Source of the DNA: Chlamydomonas reinhardtii
Lineage: Eukaryota; Chlorophyta; Chlorophyceae; Chlamydomonadales; Chlamydomonadaceae
NCBI RefSeq assembly: GCF_000002595.2
Contig: NC_057013.1
Span: 262,501-326,500, forward strand
Length of the DNA stretch: 64,000 nt
Direction of reading: 5' to 3'
This document shows, piece after piece, positions 55,301-64,000 of the stretch (position 1 is its first letter; every line of letters begins with the position of its first letter). The notes below the pieces were generated by a model. That model saw only the letters and a program-made list of their open reading frames with translations. It did no database searches and had not been told where the DNA came from. The translations under genes were made by a program, and so were the position numbers.

Positions 55301-56500
55301 TGCTGCTGAGGCGGCGGCGGTGAGCGAGGAGCCGACCAGCTCGTCCAGCGCGCCCAGCAGCACCTCCTGCAGAGACAAGGGAGGGTGGGGGAGGCGAGGC
55401 CGGTGGGCGCGCCATGTGTACATGTACTGATGTTGGGGCCTGGTGCGCATATGTCCTGGAGTTACCCAAACACTCGCCATCCTGAACGTGAGCGACGGGC
55501 AACCTCAGCCATGCTGATTCGCACTGCTGCCTGTCTCCGTGAGCGCACCCATCCACCCAGCCTCTCCACTCTGTCGCACCTGCGTGAGCTGCCCTCCCTG
55601 CGCCTCCACCTCCGCCGCCCGGCGCTGCACGATCTCCATGGTCGCCACCATGCGGCGCCGCGTGGACAGCTCAGACACGTTGGCGGCCTGTGGGCATGTG
55701 CGCATGCAGGCATGTACACGCGCATGTTATGTACCGTACGTGTGCAGATGCCATGGCGCGCAATGCAACACCGGCGGCGCATAGGTGCAGAGACACCATG
55801 CCCTGAACAGGAACCGTGGAGGCAGCGGCAGATTTGGCACCACCGCCAGCACTGCAAAACACACCACACCTCCAGCCTGCACCCCAGCCAGCACACGGCC
55901 CACCTGCAGCGCCACAGCCACCACCTCCGGCCCCGCGAACAGCTGGCTGTTGGCCTCCAGGAACCCCGCCAGCTGCCGGAAGCTGTCCGTCAGCGCCAGG
56001 CGGTCCATGGCCGCCGCCAGGTCGGGCGCGGGCGAGGTGATGCGCGCAGACAGCTCCGCCGCCGCAGCTGCGGCGGCGGCGGCGGCTGCAGCAGAGGCGG
56101 AGGCCTGTGGTTGGGAGGAGCTGCCTGAAGCTGCATGACACTGAAGGCTGCGACGTGAAGGTGGTTGTGTGGCAGCTGCAAACAGGGTGCGGTTGCTGAG
56201 GGGGTCAGGAGTTGCGGCCGCGGCTGGCACGACTACGTGCTGCAGTCCCCGGGACCGTGCGGCGCCAGCGCGGGCCGGGGACCAGCTGGACGCCTGGTGA
56301 GCACCGGCGCTCGTGCTCATGCGGGTTGAAACCCTGCCACTGGTGCTGCAGCCGTCACTGCCACCTGTTGTAGTAGCGGTAGCACGCCAGCTGCGGGCCG
56401 CGCTGGAGGGGCCATGCGGGAACGCTGGTCGCCCGCCGCTGGAGGTGCCGCGGTCAACCGGACCAATCCGAGCACTTCGAGCTCCCGACCTTGCGCTCAT
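52377..56500 (-). CDS. predicted organelle RNA-binding protein, OPR/FASTK-like with C-terminal RAP-like domain
   Basis: About 890 aa from nine exons: 55904-56500, 55580-55687, 55164-55366, 54745-55060, 54267-54566, 53875-54059, 53489-53714, one from 53357 to about 53285-53300, and 52377-53045. Phases fit; only the donor of exon 8 is ambiguous. The N-terminal 100 residues are Ser/Ala/Arg-rich with no acidic residues, like a chloroplast or mitochondrial transit peptide. The middle has repeated helical units (RGFAQLGHYDPHLMRGLAEQ; ALAQLDAYD; AFAALGARNPPFYDLLLRRL), as in OPR and FASTK-type proteins. The C-terminus (LRCLESWGWRPLVVPLGRWV) matches the RAP domain pattern. Such proteins stabilise, splice or activate translation of specific organelle transcripts; the target is unknown. 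Poly-Ala runs and Glu-rich linkers are inserted between units. Confidence 0.78.
53139..53191 (-). repeat. microsatellite-linked dispersed repeat M, copy 2
   Basis: Reverse complement of 36718-36774, in the last intron of the minus-strand RAP gene, so in the sense direction as in the SAM gene. TG tracts flank it on both sides. Confidence 0.85.
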
Positions 56501-56601
56501 GTTGGCTATAAACGACTCCTGCCTTGTGCCAAGTCGCGGGGGCTCGCCGCCGTGAATCCTATGCCGAAAGTGTCGTCGCCAAGGCTGTCGTAGAAGAGAA
56601 G

Positions 56602-56638
<37 letters not shown>

Positions 56639-58075
56639 TAAAGCATTTAGGGAGAGTGTACAATTGAGAACTCACGCTCAATTGAGCAGCTGCGTGCAAA
56701 AAGCGGGCTGTCGCTAAACAATCTTTCAGGCCTTACAAGGAACAAAAGCAAGCCTGGTGCTCTAGGACCTTCTGCACATCAATTTTGAACCTGTATGAGG
56801 CCCAATTGCCCAGAGGTCCATGCAGGTCGACAACCACGCAGCGTGCAGCTGCGGCAGCGCCCGCCCCAGTGCGTGGTAACTCCCCTTGTGCCCCACCTTC
56901 CTAAGTTTGCATTCACCAAGCAGTCTCCCAAGCATGTCAGTGCACTGTGCATTCACACATATGTGTGCGGCGGCTGTGCCTGCTTGCCTGCGTGGCCGCA
57001 AGCGAGGAGCCCCACACGGCGCCACCGCCTGGATTGTGGCCCCGTTCACTGACGGCGTGGTGCTTCCGGACTGTCCACACATCAACTTCTGTGCATTGGC
57101 GCCCAACTGCCCAGATCAACCCGGGACGCATGCCGGTGATGCTGCATGGTTGACTGTCTGCCCTCCACGGGATGCGATCACCTGAAGTCCAGTCGGAGGT
57201 GTACGGTGTTTGACAGGGGAGGCCCCTCCCCTAGTGTTTGCGACTTTGAGGACAAGCTATGCGCTGCCAGACGGTTGATACTCGAACCACTGGGGCGGTG
57301 GGGGCCTCTCTCAGCGTCTGTTACAATCAAGCGAGGCGGCTTTGCAGCCGCAGACCCGCGGTCGACCACCGTGTCACGAGCATCCTGCAGGTTCCGCATG
57401 CGCACCTTGAATCAAGGGCGCCCTGGCATCTAGGGTTTCTAAGTGAATGATGGTGAGTGAATCCGCAAGGGGAGTTATCTCAACCCTGCAGCTAGGACGT
57501 ATCAATCTATAGCCGGCTAGAATGGTACTAGGCATTCTCTGCACGTGCGTGGCGCGCAGGAGCTATCTCGTCATGGCTATCAGAGAATGCGCTATCGCGC
57601 ACACGCTGCAATATGTTCCGCGGTTAGCTACCGCGCTAGGTCCTGACACAGTACATTCACAATCTGGACATCCAACAACCGGTCAAGCTACGACATCAGT
57701 CACAACACACAAGCTCTCTCACAGCCACTCATACACGCCAACAACCTCACACATACTGCCCATGCAGACAAGCCGCAGGCGCGCCCGCTCATGGCCACTG
57801 CAGCACCAGGTATGAGGCCGCCGCCGCCACCACTGCTGCTGCCGCATACACGCTCGCCCCCACGGCACGCCCAGCAGACGGGATGCTGACGTCTCCTCTG
57901 TTGTCCGCCCGCCGGCTCGGTCTTGATCTCGTTGGAGACTGGAGTCAGCACGCCTCAGTCCAGGACAGCATCGCGCCCCCACGGCCGCCCGGGCGACGCA
58001 CATGCGGCGGAGCATACAGCAAGCGGCGCCCGTAGGCCCAAAGGCACACACGCTCTTCCCGCACGAGTGGCAGCT
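56501..58075. other. intergenic; (AT)n tract
   Basis: Contains an (AT)n tract at 56604-56637 just upstream of the RAP-gene start. No gene is supported. A TTACA at 57321-57325 (TGTAA on the minus strand) could serve the pherophorin gene, although it is 750 bp downstream. Confidence 0.5.
56604..56637. repeat. (AT)n microsatellite
   Basis: About 34 bp of AT, 100 bp upstream of the RAP-gene start codon. Confidence 0.97.
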
Positions 58076-61000
58076 TTAGCGCCGCCACCCTGTCCCGGAC
58101 CCTGCCGCCGGCCCTGCGCCGCCCTGGCTGGCGCCCGGCACCCGGATGAGCACATCACTGGGGCTGGCCGAGGGCAGGGACAGGTCGTCTCGGAGGCTGC
58201 CCGCCAGAGGCCGGCTGAGGTCGTCGCTGTGGGCGGAGAAGCTGCCCACCGAGCCGTTCTGCATGCCCTGGGCATTGCGGTAGTACTTCTGTTGCCGGCG
58301 GCGGTACCAGGCGGCCAGCACCAGCAGCGCCAGCAGCAGGACCACAACAGGCACCACCACCGCGGGCACCACCACAGCGGGGTTGACGCCGCGGCTGCTG
58401 CTGGTCTGCTCGCTGACCCACACCAGCCGCCCGTCCGCGTTGGGAGCCACAAAGCCGCGGAAGCAGCCGGCGTCGCCGCTGATCTCCGCCGCGCAGCTGC
58501 CGGCAGGCTGGTCGGGCGACACGCCCTGGCGGCACACGTCACTCACGCCCAGCGGGCCCTGCACCGCGAACGACAGGCTGGTTGCGGGAGTGGTGCTGGC
58601 GGAGGGCAGGGCCCAGGCCACGCCACTGTTGCGGTCCAGCGAGAGGCCGGCGGTGGGGCGGACCTGGTTGCGCGTGACCAGTTGGTCCACCGCGCTGGGC
58701 GTGAGCAGCACGCGCACGGTGGCGGGGCGGCCGGCGGCCGACACAGGCACGCAGGTCGCGGCATCGGCAGCGGGCGCCAGCGCAAAGTCGAACACGGACG
58801 AGGTGAAGAGCGTGTTGAAGCGCGCGGCGCGCACGCCCAGGCAGGCGGTGGCCATGGGCTTGGGGCTGGTGCAGGTTGGCGCGGCGGGCGGCGGCGGCAG
58901 CGCGGCGCCGCCTGCGCAGGAGCTGCCGGGCGCCACGGGCACCATGACGTCAGCCTCGTCAAAGAACACGGTGGTGTACACGTCGCCGCTGCGGACGATA
59001 GCGGCGCAGGCCTTGGCGCCCTGGCCGGGCAGCGCGTTGCGCGCGCACAGGGCGGACAGCGTGGCGCCACCGGCGGGCAGCGAGACGTAGAAGGACGAGG
59101 TGGACACGCCGGCGGGGCCGTAGGTGAAGGTGACGCTGGCGGGGGTGCCAGTGGCGACGTTGCCGGGTGTGATGACCTGCTTGCCGTTGTTCACTGCCAG
59201 CTCGTGGCCCACAGCCACCTGGCTGGCCACTGAGGGGTCCAGGTACAGCGACCAGCTGCACACGTCCACGCAGTAGGGCCGGCCGCAGGAGCCGGCGCCG
59301 CTGTTGCGGTTGGCCAGCAGGAAGCGGAAGGCGGTGGCGGCGGGCGAGCAGCTGCGCTCGTAGTAAGACAGCGACACGGACGCCTCGGCAGCGGGCACGG
59401 CCGTCTTGGGGTTGCAGGTGCCCGGGGGCGGCGCGGGCAGGTCGGTCAGGCCGGCGGTGCCGCTGGGGCAGCACAGGCCGTCCTCGCTGTGCAGGTAGTA
59501 GGCGCAGCCGCCGGCGGGGCTGCGGCCGGGCGGCGGGTTGGGGTCGCACAGGTCCGCGGCCTCGCTGGCGCCTGCCGCCACGCGCACCACCACCGCCAGC
59601 GGCAGGCCCACGGCACCCAGGTCGTCGGCCACCAGGTTCAGGTTGTCCACCACCAGCGAGCGGTAGGAGGCGGTGTTGGGCTCGTTGAAGCCGGAAGTCG
59701 AAAAGCTGACGGCGCGGCCGTTCAGCGTCACGGACGCGATGGGCAGGCCGTTGGTCACCTTGAGATCCAGGTACGACAGCTGCGCGCTGCAGCAGTCGTG
59801 CACACCGTTGGCGCGGCAGGAGGCGGTGGCCGCCAGGCGGAAGTTGTACGACACCAGGCGGGAGGAGCCGTCGGCGGGGTCGGTGCCGGCCGAGGTGGCG
59901 CCATCAAACACCAGCTGGAAGGGCGAGGCGTCCAGGGAGGCCGAGCACTGGAAGGCGCTGCCGGGTGGCGGCACAAAGCCGGTCACCAGGTTCGGCACGG
60001 TGATGGTGGCGGGGCAGCAGGCGTTGGGGTTGGCGGGCGTGGCGCCCTGCACCACCAGCTCGCACAGGCCCGGCAACGGCGCCAGGCCGGGCGGCGGGCA
60101 CAGGTTGTCGGCGGCGCCCTCCACGGTGACGGCCAGGGGGATGCCTGTGCAGACCAGTACAGGATATGGCGCTCGTGTCAGCGCCGCTGGCAAGGACACT
60201 TTCGTCGTCCCCGGAATATGGCTTGCCATGCTCGGCCCCGCCACCGCATTCAACATATTGCCTCCCACCTATCCTCCCCCCACTCACAACCCCCAGCACA
60301 CACAGCAAGCTCCCACCCCACACCCGCATTCGCCGCGTTCGCACACCCGCGCCCCCCCCCACCCACCCACCTGCAGCGGCCTGCTCCACCCGCAGGTTGA
60401 CGGAGCCCAGCTTCAGTCCAAACTCGCTCTGCTCCGAGTTGCTAAGCCGCTGCCCGTCGAATGAAACGTACTTCACACGCAGGGTGGGATCTGCGCACAG
60501 GGAAGGACGCCGTGTGAGCCAGGGTGAGCAAACAACACGGTCAAAGCTGCGTTAGTAGTTTCTTTCGCCCCTCTGACAAGTCAGTCGCGCCAGTTGCCGG
60601 TCCACTCACCCACGTCCACCCAGATGTTGTCGGCGGAGGCGTTGCAGCACTGGGCGGCATCCAGGTCAGTAGCGCACACGTGGTTGGAGTGGAAGGTGTA
60701 GTAGAACGTGGTATAGGTGCGCCCGCCAAACTGCTGCTGTGTGCTGTTGACGTAGGTCAGGCCGTAGGGTGAGGCGTACGAGTCGGCTTGGCAGCAGGCG
60801 CCGCTGCTGCAACGCGCTGGTTGCTGTGTGGGCATCAGGTAGGAGGCCACACTGCTGAGGTCCTGCTTGAGCAGCCGTGTAAACCTGAGGACGCAGAGAG
60901 GAAACGTTTTGCTGGGTTAGAGGTTGTGTGCATGTATGCAACAACGGTTTTCAAGGGAGATTGTGCGGGCGGTCGCGAGGACTCGGCGGAATGTGGGATA

Positions 61001-61120
61001 ATATTACTGGACTTACCGTGGCCTGAACCCTAACCCTGCCGCGCCGGCGCTTTGCGCGCTGGCCCCCGCCGCCGCCAGCGCTAGTAGTCCACAGAGTACC
61101 ACCGCTGCTCTTGTTTTCAT
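58076..61120 (-). CDS. pherophorin-like secreted protein with C-terminal membrane anchor
   Basis: Four in-phase exons (61017-61120, 60610-60884, 60371-60490, 58076-60144) give 855 aa. Residues 1-22 are a signal peptide (MKTRAAVVLCGLLALAAAG). The ectodomain has three to four Cys-rich pherophorin-type modules with paired cysteines: CSSGACCQ and AAQCCNAS; CCPATITVPN and HDCCSAQLSYLDLKV; CCPSG and YCVDVCSWSLYLDPS; CTSPKP onwards. Short Pro stretches separate modules. Near the C-terminus a single helix (VVVPAVVVPVVVLLLALLVL) is followed by a basic stop-transfer (YRRRQQKYYRN) and a Ser-rich tail of about 70 residues. Pherophorins are extracellular-matrix or cell-wall glycoproteins of volvocine algae and most are fully secreted, so the type I membrane topology suggests a wall-plasma membrane link or receptor-like role (inference). 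Confidence 0.87.
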
Positions 61121-62586
61121 TGCTCCAGACCTGCAGGTGTGGCACGTCACCGAACACGTCAAGTCACACGGTCTGGTCAGCTGGTGTCGAGGCTGAGCTC
61201 GAGGCTGAGCTCGAGCTGAAGGCGTGGAGGGTCGACCACCTTGACGGGGTCGACCGCCTTAACTTAAACGCACGCACTGATGCTGTTGCGCGTCAAGCAT
61301 TCACAGTGTGATATCTGCCCTTGCTTCGCTTTCATGTTGGCCAGCTGTATGCGCAACACTCCCCGAGGCCATGTCGAGGCGTCGCCGCGCCTCTCTAGGA
61401 AGTTCGGTCAGCTGTACTAATACAATATGTGCATTTACTCCAGTCTGCTGCGCTGCTGCTCGTGAAAGTCGCGTCCGCGCTGAGCGACCCAGTAGCACAA
61501 GAGCGCACCGCGCACCTGTTAAATCAGCGCTCGCGTTGTTAATGCTTATCCTAACCTTGTTACAGAGTATGGTGCTGCCGAAGTCAGTTTGCACAGTGAA
61601 GGCCTTTGTCAACAACAGAATCGCTTCGCTCACTTCCAGTTGGTGCAAGTAAAGAGTATGGAAGTATTTGCAGTGTATTGCTTGTAAGCGGTAATACAGT
61701 GACAAGTTAGCGCCGGCATGGCTCAAGCTTTGCAGCCTTTGCTACATTCTTCGGCTGTGTCGTATAATCTGTTGCGGGCTGGCACGCGGGACGACAGTGC
61801 AATTCCTTACTGCATGTACTTTGGGCTCTTGGTTAACTTGATCATATCGCTAACCTGAGCACGCAGAGGTCGCCCGCCACCCACGCATGCCAAGTGCTTT
61901 CCTCGGCACGTGGGGCCTTGCCGCCGCAGCCGCTTGTCAAAGCAAAAGTATTTTTTCAACAGATCCGTGGGAGCCCCTTGAGTCGGGGTCAACACGTGGG
62001 ACTGGCCGCAGCCATTCGAATAACCACTGCATCCGTCAAGTTGGTTGCCCGAGGATGGCGCGGGCGTTGCAGGAACCCCAGGGAGCGTATCCCAGTGCAC
62101 AACAACGAATACTCACACGAGGTGAGTTAATCAAGCAGTAGGGGACGCGCTGGTCTTGGAGCAATTTCCACGATTGCTTGGTCACGACCCAGACTGCACC
62201 TGGCCCAGAATCCGCTCTCAGCTGGAGGCCTTCCTGCATGTGGCAAGGTTGCCATGCTTTGCTCATGCGCTGCGACTGGGGGCTGCCAGTGGTTGCCGGT
62301 GACAGACACGCGCCGGCAAGGGCACATGGCACGATACGTGCGTGTGGAGAATTCGCGGTGGGGAATTCGCGGTGGTCTGGGTGGGCTCCAGAGTGCGATA
62401 ACAGTCCATTGAGGCTATTGCGTGCGTGGGGCACGTGCGGTGCGGCGGATTGGCGGAACGTACGTACTAGCCCCCCAGCAGAGATGTAACGTCAATGGCT
62501 ACCTCTGTGCTGAGGTCTCAGCGGTTGTTAAGTGCCTGAGTGGTGCGCGTCTCAACAGTCCAGGGTCAGTGTCACACCGGGTGCTC

Positions 62587-63330
62587 TCAGCAAATCGTAT
62601 CCTGTCGGTCCTGTACTGGCGGAAGCGGCGGCACGGCCGCCGCCGGCAGTGGCTCGGGCAGCGCCGGCAGCCCGGCGCCACGGCTACCTTCCGCCGGCCT
62701 CGTCGAGCCTTGCCGGAGCGCGCTGGCCAGGGGTCGTATCTTGTTTTTGGGGTAATGTCTAGCTCCAGACAAAAACGGCCGGGTGGCCGCCGACTTTTGT
62801 CTGGGCACATGGCGGTTTGGGGGCTTCTCCATAGGAATTCGGGCAAAACCCGCCCCAAACCCGGGCCAACAAAGTCTCGCCCCAGACATTAGCCCCCGGG
62901 AGGAATGTCTAGGAAACGGCCAAAATGGCCAATTAATGTGTGGAGACATTAAGATAGGAGCCCTGGCGCTGGCGGCGGAGGCGAAGACGGACGCCCCGCC
63001 TGCGGCAGCGGCGCTGGTACGGGCGCTGGAGCCGAGCGGCGGCTGCGCCGCAATGACGGGTCGGGCGACGGGAGCCGCGGGGACGGCGGCGGCCGCCGGG
63101 CTGTGGTGCGCCAGCAGCCGCCGCGACCACCGAGACCACCGCGCGGCGCCGGGCCCGCTGCGGGCGCCGGCTCCACCTCCATGTCGTCCAGGCGCCCCTC
63201 CAGTGGCACCAGCGCCGGTACGGACGCGGCAGCGAGGCGGTGGCTGCGCCGCGAAGACGGGTCGGGCGACGACCGCCGCGATGACCGTATGCCCTCGGCA
63301 AATCACATCCTGTCGGTCCTGTGCTCCTGT
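62587..63330. repeat. two GC-rich repeat units
   Basis: The block CATCCTGTCGGTCCTGTGCT at about 63308 recurs as CGTATCCTGTCGGTCCTGTA at about 62597. The segments 62985-63070 and 63210-63290 share a second block containing ACGGGTCGGGCGACG. Together they suggest a diverged tandem or nested duplication. Confidence 0.6.
62753..62951. mobile_element. possible MITE with 8-bp inverted termini
   Basis: About 199 bp bounded by TAATGTCT and AGACATTA, with further internal copies of the GACATTA/AATGTCT block near 62885-62912. No coding sequence. It is inserted between the repeat units at 62587 and 63296. Target duplication is not clear. Confidence 0.4.
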
Positions 63331-64000
63331 CGCGACTGCTCTCAGGTCGGGTGCGCACAAGCGCGCGCGAAGGTGCTGTCTGGACTGTCCTCGCGACCCT
63401 TACGTCTTGCATTCGCATTCACTAGCAAGCACTTCGTTAACTGAGCACTGTAGCACGGCGTATGGGCTTGTCGGCTGCACTCGCCTGCCGCGACGGTGTG
63501 GCTCAACCCCCGGTGTTGCAGGTCGCACGCCCTTTAGTGTCTAGAGCAGATTGCGCTGGTGAGCTGCGCCAGCAGGTCCCTGTCATAACCAATGCAGTAT
63601 TTCAGTATTTGCGTAGTGCCTTGCGTTGACCTGAGTCACCTGCCCCAACACCTTACACAGTGCTGGCAGCAAGCCCGGGGTGGATGGAATGGGTACGCGA
63701 GGATGGGATGGGAATTGCAGCAATTATGGCAACAGCCTTGGCAATGGCGCTGTGTGTGCCCGCGACGGCCCGCGGCACAATCGGTCGGGCGCCCACTCCA
63801 GACGCGAAGTGTTCGTTTAGCCGTCGTGCGCCGTGTCAAACCCTGGCACGCGCCCCGACGGGTCTCTTTCCGGGCAGCCCCGTGTGTAACTTGCTCGAAA
63901 CTTGGCGTGTATACATATCTCACAGCGCTTCCCCTGTTGGTGCGCGCGCAAAGCCTGCGACGGTTTTGTGACGGTTTTGTGCGCCGATAGTTTGCCCCTG

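Larger units (their letters stand above)
61121..64000. other. repeat-rich region, no gene supported
   Basis: A minus-strand frame of 141 codons (61301-61726) lacks low-complexity bias but has no recognisable family or splice context. From 62.5 kb on there are internal repeats and a possible MITE. The Arg/Pro/Ala-rich frames there are GC artefacts. Confidence 0.5.

Noticed and set aside
61017-61060. CCTAACCCTGCC resembling telomeric sequence
   Set aside because: Only one and a half units, and it lies in the first exon of the pherophorin gene.
61301-61726. 141-codon minus-strand frame upstream of the pherophorin gene
   Set aside because: Intact but unrecognised, with codon use unlike neighbouring genes; chance cannot be excluded.
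62587-63360. long Arg/Pro/Ala-rich frames
   Set aside because: They overlap on both strands in GC-rich repeats and include the putative MITE.

Overview
The window is nuclear DNA of a volvocine green alga (a Chlamydomonas or close relative; species not determinable). Reasons: GC-rich, strongly codon-biased exons; many short introns with near-perfect GTGAGT/GTGCGT donors; long TG/CA tracts; a pherophorin-module gene; an OPR/RAP-type organelle RNA factor; green-lineage protein families. Every coding call comes from joining exons by hand with consistent intron phase, so boundaries are predictions.

Layout. 1-10.2 kb: two tandem cyclic phosphodiesterase paralogues (both minus strand) separated by about 6 kb of repeats. 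10.7-18.1 kb, plus strand: a small predicted plastid membrane protein, a NIPA9-type magnesium-transporter homologue and RNA polymerase II subunit RPB3. 19.7-21.8 kb, minus: phosphatidylinositol synthase, divergent from a 1244-aa BTB-domain gene (22.2-28.3 kb). An intron-containing tRNA-Leu(CAG) lies at 29.0 kb. 30.2-32.8 kb, minus: an unrecognised multi-exon gene. 34.0-40.0 kb, plus: a SAM-domain/coiled-coil gene whose introns carry large microsatellites. 41.3-41.7 kb, minus: a fragment of the intraflagellar-transport gene IFT121/WDR35. 41.9-43.5 kb, minus: an unrecognised 316-aa gene.

43.7-46.4 kb holds the most notable feature: an intron-containing Fanzor gene (eukaryotic TnpB-type RNA-guided nuclease) with RuvC-I, RuvC-II, zinc-finger and RuvC-III motifs. 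Its 3' part is followed by a 100-N gap and then by a second copy of the same sequence. That copy is probably an assembly artefact.

48.8-51.7 kb, minus: type II DnaJ/HSP40. 52.4-56.5 kb, minus: predicted plastid RNA-binding protein ending in a RAP-like domain. 58.1-61.1 kb, minus: pherophorin-like secreted protein with a C-terminal membrane anchor. The last 3 kb is repeat-rich with no gene I can support. The genes do not form one pathway. They are mostly unrelated housekeeping and lineage-specific genes, with mobile or dispersed repeats concentrated at 2.8-8.9, 15-19.5, 40-48 and 61-64 kb.
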